From: Gracilibacillus oryzae
GTDB lineage: Bacteria > Bacillota > Bacilli > Bacillales > Amphibacillaceae
DNA: 60,330 nt
Direction of reading: 5' to 3'
NCBI RefSeq assembly: GCF_009498735.1
Contig: NZ_ML762446.1
Coordinates: 1-60,330, forward strand
Shown here: one piece after another, positions 36,560-45,595 of the stretch
Layout of the letters: each line of letters starts with the position of its first letter
Position numbering within the stretch: the stretch's first letter is position 1
Notes under the pieces: model-generated
Databases searched by the model: none
What the model was told of the DNA's origin: nothing
Seen by the model: only the letters and a program-made list of their open reading frames with translations
Made by a program: the position numbers and the translations under genes

Positions 36560-38035
36560 TTATTGACCGTTATTTTTAACAACTGTCTTGTAATCTACGA
36601 TTGTTACACCATAGTCAATATAAATGTCCCACATATAACCTAACTGACCTGCAGGAGGTTGCTTCATCACGATGGTTGGCATATCTACCCCATTCAAAAA
36701 GTCCACTTGAATAGGACTTCTTAATTTATCAGCTGTAATATACCATTCTTTTGCTCCGTTTCCAGTCGCATCATCTAACTCTGCATCACTCACAATCTGC
36801 AGGCTATTAAAGAATGGGTTCTTGATATTTGGATTAGTTTGATCGGGATCCACATTCGAACCAATAAATTGCCCGGCCTTTGTTTCCAATGCTGTTGGCA
36901 CAATCATAAATTTAGATGGAATGTTTAATTTTACTTGTCCACCAGCTGCCTTTTGGTTTCTCATTTTAATTCGCATATCAGATAGTGCTTCCACAGTAGG
37001 TACAGATGATACAGCAGCGATATTGTTATGCTCTGTATGGAACAATGTTTTTCCATCCCAAATAGCAGGATTTTTCGCTAGTAACTGATATACTAAACGG
37101 TTGATACCTAATCGCGCTGATTGTGCATATAGGGCAGGAATCGTAGAAATAAAATCTACATCATCATTAATAAATGCTTGTCTAGACATAGAGAATTGAC
37201 GGCCAAATGTCAATAATTGACGTTGTGGACCTTCTTCCGCATTAACCATGTCGTGCTTTAATTCCCCGTTTTGAGGAACTTCCAATAGCTCGCCTGCAGT
37301 TCCCACTTGATACGTTTTCGTTGGTCGGAAATCTTTCAGTGTTCCTCGCTTCGTCCACAATTGATACGTAGTTTCTGCATCTGTATAAGCTTTTTCAAAT
37401 ACTGTACGTGCTGTTTGATCCATGATGCCCGTAAAAAGACTGGTAGGCGTTAAATATTGACGTAAAATTTCATCATCACTTAATCGGGCAGCATTTGGGA
37501 TTCCTTCTAACCGTAACGTTTCTTTGGCCATTTCTTTTAAAGATAAACCTCGTAAATCTTTCGCACCTTCTGCTGGTTTTTCAATATCCAAACCAATACG
37601 TAAGGCTAATCCATCTCTGGCAGCATCACGGAATTTATCTCCTTCATCCTGGATAATTCCCACGCTGGATGGTCTTCCATTTTTCATTTGTTTCTCTATA
37701 ATGGCAGCACGTACATCTTCTACTGATTTACCATCTTTAATATACTCATCAGGTTCTAAGTCAAAGTGTCTGCAGAGATTGGTGATATCTGCCGTTCGTT
37801 GTCTTTCCGTATCCATCGCTTGTTTTACCAGATCACTAGTGTCTTGAATTGGATCAGCAGTCTTCAAAATGTTAGTATCGTCACGCGCTTGATTCTTTTC
37901 ATTCTCTCGAATGGCATTAATTTTTTCTTGCAATTGATCAAACTCACGCTGCTCTTGTTCGTTTAAATCTCTCTGTTCCGCCTTTGCAGCTTCTACAATT
38001 TCTCTTTGTCTATCAAGTAATTCTCTTAGATTCAT
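36560..38035 (-). CDS. Major capsid protein with scaffold-like N-terminus
   Basis: A 491-residue protein. The first 60 residues are coiled coil (MNLRELLDRQREIVEAAKAE) like an HK97 delta domain; residues to about 200 are likely removed by the protease. The rest resembles Mu gpT / HK97-fold capsid proteins (RQFSMSRQAFINDDVDFIST, TLFHTEHNNIA, KEWYITADKLRSPIQVDFLN). Overlaps the protease gene by four bases. Confidence 0.88.
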   Translation of the reverse strand: MNLRELLDRQREIVEAAKAEQRDLNEQEQREFDQLQEKINAIRENEKNQARDDTNILKTADPIQDTSDLVKQAMDTERQRTADITNLCRHFDLEPDEYIKDGKSVEDVRAAIIEKQMKNGRPSSVGIIQDEGDKFRDAARDGLALRIGLDIEKPAEGAKDLRGLSLKEMAKETLRLEGIPNAARLSDDEILRQYLTPTSLFTGIMDQTARTVFEKAYTDAETTYQLWTKRGTLKDFRPTKTYQVGTAGELLEVPQNGELKHDMVNAEEGPQRQLLTFGRQFSMSRQAFINDDVDFISTIPALYAQSARLGINRLVYQLLAKNPAIWDGKTLFHTEHNNIAAVSSVPTVEALSDMRIKMRNQKAAGGQVKLNIPSKFMIVPTALETKAGQFIGSNVDPDQTNPNIKNPFFNSLQIVSDAELDDATGNGAKEWYITADKLRSPIQVDFLNGVDMPTIVMKQPPAGQLGYMWDIYIDYGVTIVDYKTVVKNNGQ

Positions 38036-38643
38036 TCGTTTCGTCCTCCTACATAATTTTCATTTAATTGAATTTGTTTAAAATAAATTGATTTTGGTTG
38101 GGAGCTGGTTTGTTTTTGAAAGGGCAATCCACTTTCCATTTCTCGTCCCACTCCTACACTTGCATCAGCTGGAATGGATACAATGGAGATTTCGAGTGGC
38201 AACCACTTTAGAGCAATATTACATGGTCCTTTGAAACGACCATCGCTTGAGGTCTTCCCGGATCCGACTTCTTCCCAGCTGTCTACTCGGTACCCTACAC
38301 TAACACCTTTTAGAGTCTTGTTTTTCACTTTTTGATAAATCACTTCACTTGCTTCATCCTCATCAAAAGTTACAAGAGCAAGGCCACGACCATTTTCCAC
38401 CCAGGCTTTATCAATTCTACCAATTACTTTATCCCTCGAGTGGTTATAAAGTAGACAGCCAATTTCGTTTAACCGTGTTAAATCACAAGCCCCATCGTTA
38501 TGGCTTAGTATTTCTGGTCCGAACCATCGATCATATGGTTCTTCGCTTGAAAAGCTTAATTCTACTTGCCTCTTTTCATCATCGATAGCTTTTGCATTAA
38601 TTGTCGTGTCGCGACTTAATTCGATCGTTTTACGCTTCGTCAT
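38032..38643 (-). CDS. HK97-family prohead protease
   Basis: A 203-residue serine protease that matures the capsid. The catalytic pair is visible as His68 in LLYNHSRDKVIGR and Ser115 in LKGVSVGYRV. It overlaps the portal gene by 14 bases and precedes the capsid gene, the classic order. Confidence 0.92.
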   Translation of the reverse strand: MTKRKTIELSRDTTINAKAIDDEKRQVELSFSSEEPYDRWFGPEILSHNDGACDLTRLNEIGCLLYNHSRDKVIGRIDKAWVENGRGLALVTFDEDEASEVIYQKVKNKTLKGVSVGYRVDSWEEVGSGKTSSDGRFKGPCNIALKWLPLEISIVSIPADASVGVGREMESGLPFQKQTSSQPKSIYFKQIQLNENYVGGRNE

Positions 38644-40090
38644 CTTTTATCACCCCCTTTAACTTCATGTATTCTAATTCTCTTGCTCTTTGCTCCACTA
38701 CATCTTTCCAGTCAGAACCGGCAGCTGCTGCTATTTCTGCAAGTGTTAATTGATTGGTTTCTAAAGACACTTTATTGGCATTCGCTTCTTTCAATGGATC
38801 AATCCATTTTTGTCCTGGTGGTGTCCAACTATGTTTCATGTATTCTTTTTTCTTATTCCAGAAATGTTGGACCTGGACAGCACCACTTAACACAGCAGAA
38901 ATTAAAAAGGTTTCATAGACTTCGGTTAATAAATGTTGAATCATATACTGTTGCTCCATGGCATACGTTTTCTGGTCTTCCAGTAAGCCTTGACGGGCGC
39001 TGCTGTAATTGACTTGGGACATATCACGAGCAATTGCTTCGTATGATATTCCTTGACCACTTCCCGTTAACCGTTGCTGCAGTCTCACAAAGTCGGCAGC
39101 ACTGGAACCTTGGGCTGGTGGATTGACCACTTTCACATCTTCCCCTGGATTCATTTCCATGATCATTCCTGGACTTAGTGTCTTTCCTTGATAAGAATGA
39201 TTAGATGTGTTGTTTTGTCTACCGAAGCCATTTCCCCCACCTGGCGTCATTTTCGTTACAAAAACAGATAAACAAGCTGCCACTCTTTCTTTCACACTGA
39301 CCGCTTCCATATAGGAATTAACATCTTTGATTCTCGTAATAGTAGGAGACATTTCTGACATTTCTCTAATTTGAGAAGGTCTCTTTTTATCCCATAAAAA
39401 AATGACATCATCGGCTTTTATACGTTCTGATTTACCAGAATACAAGCCATGAATGTCATACGTTTTAAAATAATAAGCGATGGGGCGATTATACTCGTTG
39501 TACTCAATACCATTGACAATCCTTACATTTTTCCTGCTAGCCTGCATGGTATCTAAATCATCCACTTCTCTCACTTGTAATGTAAATGGAAGAACACCAC
39601 CTTGAGTGTACCGTTTGACGAAGATAATTCCACCATCTATTTTCTTTCTCCGAATAGCCATTTGGCACAACTCTGAAAAACTTTGTTGGTAGGTCACATC
39701 GCAATTTCGAGGTTTACACCATTCTTTCCACAGATCTTCAATTTTTGTGTTCAAGGTTTCATCTGATGTTTTTGCTTGCAGTTTAAAACCGGTACCAACC
39801 ACATTTCGTTCGAATGCTCCAATAATACTCTCTTGCATATCCGAATTTCTTTCTAAATCCCTTGCTCTTGCCCGGATGGTATCCCGGTAGACGCTATCTG
39901 TTTGATCTGCAGTAGCATTAACTGTTCTCCAACCGGCATTGAGTCGATCATCGGTACCAGCATCATAATTTCTTATTTCTTCATAACCTTTCTCCCATGC
40001 CTTCCTTTGATAAGCCCATTTAGGAGATATGGCAGCTATGGTTTTTTCCAGCCATTCCAAAATATTACCTCCTATCGAAAACACTGACAA
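38630..40090 (-). CDS. Portal protein, lambda gpB family
   Basis: A 486-residue portal. Family parts: YRDTIRARARDLERNSDMQE, ERNVVGTGFKLQ, VREVDDLDTMQ and the SYEAIARDMSQVNYSSARQG segment near residue 350. It forms the DNA entry ring and docks the terminase. Located after the gpW-like gene as in lambda (W-B). Confidence 0.94.
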   Translation of the reverse strand: MSVFSIGGNILEWLEKTIAAISPKWAYQRKAWEKGYEEIRNYDAGTDDRLNAGWRTVNATADQTDSVYRDTIRARARDLERNSDMQESIIGAFERNVVGTGFKLQAKTSDETLNTKIEDLWKEWCKPRNCDVTYQQSFSELCQMAIRRKKIDGGIIFVKRYTQGGVLPFTLQVREVDDLDTMQASRKNVRIVNGIEYNEYNRPIAYYFKTYDIHGLYSGKSERIKADDVIFLWDKKRPSQIREMSEMSPTITRIKDVNSYMEAVSVKERVAACLSVFVTKMTPGGGNGFGRQNNTSNHSYQGKTLSPGMIMEMNPGEDVKVVNPPAQGSSAADFVRLQQRLTGSGQGISYEAIARDMSQVNYSSARQGLLEDQKTYAMEQQYMIQHLLTEVYETFLISAVLSGAVQVQHFWNKKKEYMKHSWTPPGQKWIDPLKEANANKVSLETNQLTLAEIAAAAGSDWKDVVEQRARELEYMKLKGVIKDDEA

Positions 40091-40283
40091 ACGTGTTCGA
40101 CAATAGTTCGTTTCCGTTTTGCTCTGCTTGAATCTGTCCTTCTAACTCTTTTCGCCTCTTATACAACAAAGATAAATCGGCTCGCTTTAAACGCATGGAA
40201 CCTAATTGATATTCTTGGCCACCAATCTCAATTGCAGTAATAGCTTCAGTGATTTGTTTCAGTTGCTCTTGAAGTGTTACCAT
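40065..40283 (-). CDS. Head-tail joining protein gpW-like
   Basis: A 72-residue protein: helix (LQEQLKQITEAITAIEIGGQ), short hairpin, helix (LSLLYKRRKELEGQIQAEQN). This is the lambda gpW layout, and the gene lies between terminase and portal as gpW does. Confidence 0.8.
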   Translation of the reverse strand: MVTLQEQLKQITEAITAIEIGGQEYQLGSMRLKRADLSLLYKRRKELEGQIQAEQNGNELLSNTFVSVFDRR

Positions 40284-40299
40284 AGGTGATCACCCTCCC

Positions 40300-42135
40300 T
40301 TATAACCAGTTATTGTTTTTTAACCAAGAATTATTAAATTGCATGGCCTGTTCATTTGATTGGACAGCCGGTTCATTCGAAGTTTCTTCTTCTTCTTGCA
40401 TTAGGTGAATATTACGTACATGAAGAACATCTGCAGCAGCCATTGCGTAAACCTCGGTATCTAAATAATGGTTATCCGCATGACTTGTTTTTGGTATCCA
40501 AACTTGAGTAGTTCGACCGCCACTTGTTTTGCTGTTCACCTTATGTTCCGCTGTCACCTGTTCCGCATATTCACGATCGCAATCCTTATAGACCATCCAG
40601 GAACCTTGTCCATTTGGCTTTCTCATTCTGGAAGCAATCATATCCTTATACTTACCGCCATCTACCAATAAAAGTCTGGTACCATGAGCGCTTGAAGTGG
40701 CTCTATTAATCGTGCTTATTTTAAAGTGAGCATAACTTGTCGCCACCCCTTTAACAGGTATAGCCCATTCACTATTTATAGAACAAAATTCATAAACAGC
40801 ATCCGTTTGATCCCCTGAATCCAAGCCGCATAAATTGACCATAAGTGTTTCGCCATTCCTTTTCTGGTATTCCGCATTCATTACTTTTTCAATTTCCTGA
40901 AAGCTTAACACTTGGCCATGAGCAATATTTTGACTGGTTAAATATGGCCCCCATGCGCGTATGGTCCAATACAGACTCGTTTCCTGTACATCCACACCTC
41001 CAGTTAACATTACTGCCCAATCAGGTACTTCAAATTCTTCATAATCGGACTGTCTCTCCAAAACTAAATCAGCATTGGTTTTTAGCTTAGTGTCTTCCCA
41101 AGGCTCTGCAAGCCAAGAGTTGACAAAGTTTTGGTGCTGCTCTGGATCGTCTTTAGAAGCAAGAAACTCTTTTGCGATTTCTCCAAACCGTACGAATGGA
41201 GAATATAAAGTATTCATCCAATAAGCCACTTTTCTTGGGAATTGGGTTCGTTGCTCAACGACTTCCCATTTTCCATATCTCAACATCTGAGGCTTATGTT
41301 GATCAGTAATAATACAGCCACACTCTTGGCAAACATAGTTGGCAAATTCAGCTCGATCAGCATAACTCATCCCATCTTTTTTTGGCCATTTAATTTGTTG
41401 GAACTTGAGTTCAATATAATCGCCGCAATGAGGGCATGGTACTTTGTAGTGTTTCACGATATCCGCTTTTTCTTTCGCCTGCCATATATGACCGCTCTTT
41501 AAGGTTGGTGTAGAGGTCATAAATATCTTTTTATTGGTAGTGAAAGTCTTGGTCCTTTCACGAGCAAGCTTGATCGGATCAGCTTCTTTTTTACTAGCAC
41601 CTGGATATTTATCCACCTCATCTAGAAACAAATAACGAATGGCCTTACTTGACAACCCAGAAGGCGAATTAGCACCATCCAAACTGATGAACATTCCATC
41701 GCACTGCAGATCCTTGCGACTCGATTGCCGTTTATTAAACTTATCTCTTAAACCAGGGGATAAATTGAACATAGGTTGAACCCGATTTTCCGAAATAAAC
41801 TCGGCCAAATCATCTGTTGGATACACAATCATTACTGGGCTGGGATCTTGCATAACGACATAGCCTACCATATTATTAAGCGCTTCTGATCCGCCAACTT
41901 GTGTTGGTTTCACGAATACAATTTCTTCCGTATCCGGATTGTTAAATTCATCCATGATGTCATTCAGATATGGCGTAATACCGTTATTCCATGGACCAGG
42001 CATGGCTGACGTCTTGCTATCTAAGTATCGATGTTTCTCTGCCCATTCACTCACCAATAACTTTTCTGGAGGTCTTAAATGGCGAAGAGTGTTTACTATA
42101 AATGATGGCCATTCATACTTTTTTCTTTTTGGCAT
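40300..42135 (-). CDS. Terminase large subunit, lambda gpA family
   Basis: From the ATG at 42133-42135 (MPKRKKYEWPSFIVNTLRHL), 611 residues. Packaging motor and cos nuclease. N-terminal ATPase: Walker A-like KPTQVGGSE (76-84), Walker B FLDEVDK. A zinc-ribbon-like insert (CPHCGDYIEL and CQECGC) is followed by the nuclease domain with the GGVDVQ and GLDSGD acidic motifs. The gpA family implies cohesive-end packaging. Confidence 0.94.
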   Translation of the reverse strand: MPKRKKYEWPSFIVNTLRHLRPPEKLLVSEWAEKHRYLDSKTSAMPGPWNNGITPYLNDIMDEFNNPDTEEIVFVKPTQVGGSEALNNMVGYVVMQDPSPVMIVYPTDDLAEFISENRVQPMFNLSPGLRDKFNKRQSSRKDLQCDGMFISLDGANSPSGLSSKAIRYLFLDEVDKYPGASKKEADPIKLARERTKTFTTNKKIFMTSTPTLKSGHIWQAKEKADIVKHYKVPCPHCGDYIELKFQQIKWPKKDGMSYADRAEFANYVCQECGCIITDQHKPQMLRYGKWEVVEQRTQFPRKVAYWMNTLYSPFVRFGEIAKEFLASKDDPEQHQNFVNSWLAEPWEDTKLKTNADLVLERQSDYEEFEVPDWAVMLTGGVDVQETSLYWTIRAWGPYLTSQNIAHGQVLSFQEIEKVMNAEYQKRNGETLMVNLCGLDSGDQTDAVYEFCSINSEWAIPVKGVATSYAHFKISTINRATSSAHGTRLLLVDGGKYKDMIASRMRKPNGQGSWMVYKDCDREYAEQVTAEHKVNSKTSGGRTTQVWIPKTSHADNHYLDTEVYAMAAADVLHVRNIHLMQEEEETSNEPAVQSNEQAMQFNNSWLKNNNWL

Positions 42136-42640
42136 AATACACACCGTCCACACTCATCTGTTCCAAAGCATTGTTAATAATCTCTGATAGTGATTTTTCA
42201 ATTCGTCTAGCTTCTAAAGGATCAACATAGGAACTGACTTCACCTGCCAGTTTTCGTGAAAGTGCCATAGATGATTTTTTGAAAACAGCAAAAAAACGTG
42301 AAAGCTCTAATTCCACGATTTCTTTTTCTAGATATTTTCCTTCAGCAATATCTGCTTTCAATCGAGAAAGATCTGATTGAGCTTCTTTAAAAGCGATTTC
42401 TGCTTCTAGTTTCTTTTTCTGTAGATTGATCGATTTGTCTACTTCGGAATCTGAATGAGAAATTAACCCTCTCCATTTCAGCACTTTTTTTAAATCCCAC
42501 CATCCACGACTATGTTGTGTTAATCCTTGTCGTTTCCAGTCTGTCAAGGTTCTATCGCTTATTTCCAATAAATCACAAAGCGCTTTTGTAGAGACAACAA
42601 CTTCGTTATCTAGCACTTTATAACCATCCACTTTTATCAC
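42113..42640 (-). CDS. Terminase small subunit, Nu1-like
   Basis: A 175-residue DNA-recognition subunit. The N-terminal winged helix (VVSTKALCDLLEISDRTLTD) is followed by a coiled helix (QKKKLEAEIAFKEAQSDLSR) and the C-terminal gpA-contact region. It overlaps the large subunit by about 23 bases and starts just left of the GC-rich cos-like region. Confidence 0.9.
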   Translation of the reverse strand: MIKVDGYKVLDNEVVVSTKALCDLLEISDRTLTDWKRQGLTQHSRGWWDLKKVLKWRGLISHSDSEVDKSINLQKKKLEAEIAFKEAQSDLSRLKADIAEGKYLEKEIVELELSRFFAVFKKSSMALSRKLAGEVSSYVDPLEARRIEKSLSEIINNALEQMSVDGVYYAKKKKV

Positions 42641-42784
42641 CTCATTTCCGAAGTTCCGAAGTAAAAATTTTTATTCAAACCGGGGTGATTCTCGGGCGTC
42701 GCCAGCCCCGCATAGGGGCACCCCCGTCAGAAGGACCCATCATCATCTTTGAATAACTAGGAATCTCTACTCCCAATTTTGAAA
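42641..42784. other. Candidate cos region
   Basis: A gene-free 144-bp gap before the terminase genes. It holds a GC-rich island at 42681-42730, unlike the AT-rich surroundings, with the symmetric block GCCCCGCATAGGGGC (42705-42719), and the tandem TTCCGAAG TTCCGAAG at 42647-42662. Cos sites of lambda-like phages lie at exactly this place. The cut site cannot be fixed by eye. Confidence 0.7.
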
Positions 42785-42811
42785 CATAAAAAAAGCACCT
42801 CAGCAGGTGCT
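42785..42811 (-). terminator. Terminator before the cos region
   Basis: Stem AGCACCT/AGGTGCT, a 4-base loop and a long U run on the minus strand, overlapping the stop of the 86-aa gene. It closes the early-middle operon before cos. Confidence 0.8.
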
Positions 42812-43070
42812 AAAATCCATAATTATTCAGTGCTTTGAAATTCTCTTCTTGTTTTTGCTGTTCGATCTTATTGTAGTCTGACTCTGATATGACTCTAGCC
42901 CTTGCTATTGAATCAGCTTTAATATAGTGTGTTTCTCCACTTTCTTTTAACTGTATCCAACCATCAGGACTATTATTAAGTAATTCATATACTTTTTCTG
43001 TAGTACTTTCCACTTCATAGAAATGATTTTGGCCATTAATCATTTCAAATGTCACCCTAAACTTTTCCAA
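42810..43070 (-). CDS. Small phage protein, unknown
   Basis: An 86-residue protein from a TTG at 43068-43070, preceded by AAGGGGGTGATAA; a longer frame from 43157 lacks a ribosome site. FRVTFEMINGQNHFYEVES and THYIKADSIARARVI suggest a small beta domain. Last gene before the cos region. No family recognised. Confidence 0.6.
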   Translation of the reverse strand: MEKFRVTFEMINGQNHFYEVESTTEKVYELLNNSPDGWIQLKESGETHYIKADSIARARVISESDYNKIEQQKQEENFKALNNYGF

Positions 43071-43161
43071 ATTATCACCCCCTTCTCTCCTAATTAATTC
43101 GACAAAAGAAGAGGAATCCCTTCCACTATTAGTAAATGAAACTTTATTAAGTCTCAAATAA

Positions 43162-43371
43162 CTATCTTTCTTTTTCTATAAGGACTTCAATTAAACCTTT
43201 AGTTGTTTCCTGAAGATAATACTTGTGGACAAATCCATCCTTATCAGTTGGCGGGTTGTTGATCTCTTCATATATGTCGGCACCGCCACCATTTATGTGT
43301 ATATTTGTATCGGGACTGTTGATTAATTTCTTAAGCATCTTCATTCTCTCAGTAACTTGATATTTATTCAT
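43162..43371 (-). CDS. Small phage protein, unknown
   Basis: A 69-residue protein from the ATG at 43369-43371, after GAAGGTGAATGAA; a TTG five codons upstream is the alternative. Residues 36-55 (EEINNPPTDKDGFVHKYYLQ) are not known to me. Part of the small-gene run between late regulator and terminase. Confidence 0.6.
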   Translation of the reverse strand: MNKYQVTERMKMLKKLINSPDTNIHINGGGADIYEEINNPPTDKDGFVHKYYLQETTKGLIEVLIEKER

Positions 43372-43423
43372 TTCATTCACCTTCAACTAATCACCCTCTA
43401 AGATGTCTTTCCTAATCTTTCTG

Positions 43424-43648
43424 TTAGTCTGATTCATCTCTAAAATCTTTAAAATAGACAATTAGTTCTTGAACTATTTTCCCATCCTCTTCATAATGAT
43501 TGATTCTCATTTCATCATATTCATAAAAAGGATCATGATTAAAAATCATTGCTGAACTTTCTTTAACTGCAGCTATAATTCCAGATAAATCATCAGTTTC
43601 GAAAACATGAATATCATTTCCCAGTTCGTTAACAAAGCTAACCTTCAC
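43424..43648 (-). CDS. Small acidic phage protein, unknown
   Basis: A 74-residue protein from a GTG with AAAGGAGGTGATA upstream, much better than the ATG 13 codons earlier. VNELGNDIHVFETDDLSGII opens it; the end is acidic. No motif recognised. Confidence 0.65.
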   Translation of the reverse strand: MKVSFVNELGNDIHVFETDDLSGIIAAVKESSAMIFNHDPFYEYDEMRINHYEEDGKIVQELIVYFKDFRDESD

Positions 43649-43764
43649 ACTATCACCTCCTTTTCTATGATATTCGACATAAATCATTTCATTCCTGCAT
43701 AATCTTCTAGAATTTTAACTCTTTATTTCGCTTATCTCCAAAAAGAGAGACAACATGAGACTTT

Positions 43765-43920
43765 CTATTTTCTTCTACTTTTAATTTTCCCTCTTACCCT
43801 TTTATAAGTATCCCGATTAACACCCATCATCTCAATCCAGTCTTTTCTAGTCAGGTTGTTATCTTTAATTTGATTTAACTTTTCTATTTGTTTTTTTGAT
43901 AGTCGATCAGATATTTTCAT
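43765..43920 (-). CDS. Tiny HTH-like phage protein
   Basis: A 51-residue basic protein, MKISDRLSKKQIEKLNQIKD then LTRKDWIEMMGVNRDTYKRV, which reads as a helix-turn-helix. The nearest Shine-Dalgarno-like sequence (GGAAAG) is 13 bases from the ATG, so translation may be weak. It follows a terminator-flanked gap right before the late-regulator gene. A DNA-binding role is likely but unproven. Confidence 0.5.
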   Translation of the reverse strand: MKISDRLSKKQIEKLNQIKDNNLTRKDWIEMMGVNRDTYKRVRGKIKSRRK

Positions 43921-43944
43921 CCTTGATCACTTACTTTCCTGCAA

Positions 43945-43976
43945 AATAAAAAGCACCCACGAAAAGTGAGTGCTTT
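43945..43976 (-). terminator. Terminator after the late-regulator gene
   Basis: Hairpin AAGCACTCAC/GTGGGTGCTT (one wobble) with a U run in minus reading, about 80 bases past the ArpU-like gene. Confidence 0.75.
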
Positions 43977-44058
43977 AAAAAGGGGAATTTTTATGGAATT
44001 TCATATTAGCATAATAACACGTTTTTAAAGGCAAAAAGTGACATGAAAGTGACATCTT

Positions 44059-44499
44059 TTATCTCCAGCCTAAAAGTTCAATCGTTGCCTGTATTATTTC
44101 ATCTCTCCACCGCATGGCTTGTCGCTTACTCACGTTTAATTCTCCTGCAATACCATCCCATGTCAATCGTCTGTCTCTTCTCCAATATCGAATTCTTACT
44201 AATTTTTTATAGTCATCTGGTAAGGCATTGTATACTGATTCTATTGATCTAACAATGCTATCCATATGTTGCAACTGCTTACTTGCTACTATATTCATAG
44301 CTAATCTACTAGTTGGATCACCAGGCTGCCTCACAGAATTAGCCCCTTTTACAATATTTATATCTTCTTCGATCTCTACTGGAGGATTCATTATCTCTTC
44401 CCTCAGTTGCGCAATTTCTTTTAAGGTCCAATGGTAGTTGTACCATTCCGCTTCAATGTGTTTAAATGTGGTCTTTTTTATGTTTAAGGTTTTATTCAC
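44059..44499 (-). CDS. ArpU/RinA-type late transcription regulator
   Basis: A 146-residue protein. The C-terminal half is a sigma-70 region 4-like helix-turn-helix: YNALPDDYKKLVRIRYWRRD, LTWDGIAGELNVSKRQAMRW. ArpU/RinA proteins switch on phage late genes, and this one is the last larger gene before cos and the late operon, the usual place. Confidence 0.87.
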   Translation of the reverse strand: MNKTLNIKKTTFKHIEAEWYNYHWTLKEIAQLREEIMNPPVEIEEDINIVKGANSVRQPGDPTSRLAMNIVASKQLQHMDSIVRSIESVYNALPDDYKKLVRIRYWRRDRRLTWDGIAGELNVSKRQAMRWRDEIIQATIELLGWR

Positions 44500-44511
44500 G
44501 AAACCAACTCC

Positions 44512-44916
44512 CTAATAATTCTCATGACTTGATCCATCTTGTATATCGATTTTTACTTTATATTTTAGAGCATTGATTTCTTCTCTGGTTCTCGTAAAAG
44601 CATTGGACCATCGTTTAAAATTCCCAAAGGCTTCCGCTTCTTGCTGCCTAATATCTACTACCGCTAATTCTGCAGTAGCAGATCGATGTTTCGCGGCAGT
44701 TAAGTATGTTTCATTGTATACACGTTTTCTATATGCATATATTTGTTTATATTCCTCACCGAAAATACTAGCTAATCGTCCAATAAATACTAACTGTTTG
44801 GCCAATAAATAGATACGCGATACTTTTTCTTCATTAGGTAACCGATTGATTTTTTGTTGATATCGTTTTATCTCCATAAGATTTTCATCAACTTTTTGTT
44901 CAATGGTCTTGGCCAT
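44512..44916 (-). CDS. Helical phage protein, unknown
   Basis: A 134-residue mostly helical protein starting MAKTIEQKVDENLMEIKRYQ. The Arg/Glu-rich heptads suggest a coiled coil. It is coupled to the late regulator (12 bases apart) and overlaps the 44-aa gene before it. Similar proteins precede ArpU genes in Bacillus phages as I recall; no function. Confidence 0.7.
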   Translation of the reverse strand: MAKTIEQKVDENLMEIKRYQQKINRLPNEEKVSRIYLLAKQLVFIGRLASIFGEEYKQIYAYRKRVYNETYLTAAKHRSATAELAVVDIRQQEAEAFGNFKRWSNAFTRTREEINALKYKVKIDIQDGSSHENY

Positions 44917-45034
44917 AGTATCGCTCCATTTCCTTTCTTAATTGCCTATCTGATAGTTTCCTAAAGTATTCTTGACTATAACCACTTACTAAAGACAATT
45001 GTTGGATGATAGATTCTCTTTTATTTACGTCCAT
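44900..45034 (-). CDS. Tiny phage protein, unknown
   Basis: A 44-residue protein (MDVNKRESIIQQLSLVSGYS then QEYFRKLSDRQLRKEM). AGGAG lies eight bases before the ATG, and its end overlaps the next gene by 17 bases. The helix-turn pattern recalls short phage proteins of the 'basic regulatory' kind, but no family is certain. Confidence 0.65.
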   Translation of the reverse strand: MDVNKRESIIQQLSLVSGYSQEYFRKLSDRQLRKEMERYYGQDH

Positions 45035-45064
45035 TTGAAGCGCTCCTATTAAACTTCATTTTCA

Positions 45065-45595
45065 TCAATAACCCTGCATCTGACGCTTGTGGTTTTCTAC
45101 ATTCTTAAGCATGTATGATTTTTCGATCTGTTCCCACGTAAATCTTAGGTCTTTCTCGCCTAACCCTACAAAACACTCTATTAATTCATTAAATGCACAT
45201 TTAACATCTTTATTTGTTATCGTTGCTGGTAAATTAACATCTAAGTATGATCTTAATGTAGATATATATGAATATAGTATGTTAAAGGTTTCAGTTGTGG
45301 TTTCCCCAGTCAAATCATTCTCTATTACAATATCATTATGATGAATACCTAATTCTAGTCCTATACTCAATATAAGGTGTAATCCATCAATGTACTCTTC
45401 GAGAGCATTATCATAATTATTTTTCTTGTTACTCCAGTATTTAAAAACCTCTGGCAATTCATTTGCTAGTTCTCCTAATTCCACTCTCAACGCTAGCATT
45501 TTTTTATCTAATAAGTACTCTCCTTCTAATTCTTTATTTTCGATAATGTGATGATCTAGTCCAGCTTGTATTTCAAAGAGCATTTGCCAGTTCAT
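45065..45595 (-). CDS. Dimeric dUTPase (dUTPase_2 family)
   Basis: A 176-residue all-helical dUTP diphosphatase of the MazG/dUTPase_2 type that keeps uracil out of DNA and makes dUMP. Motifs: FEIQAGLDHHI, ALRVELGELANELPEVFKYW (metal-binding ExxE type), and EEYIDGLHLILSIGLELG. Overlaps the 101-aa gene by four bases. Confidence 0.9.
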   Translation of the reverse strand: MNWQMLFEIQAGLDHHIIENKELEGEYLLDKKMLALRVELGELANELPEVFKYWSNKKNNYDNALEEYIDGLHLILSIGLELGIHHNDIVIENDLTGETTTETFNILYSYISTLRSYLDVNLPATITNKDVKCAFNELIECFVGLGEKDLRFTWEQIEKSYMLKNVENHKRQMQGY

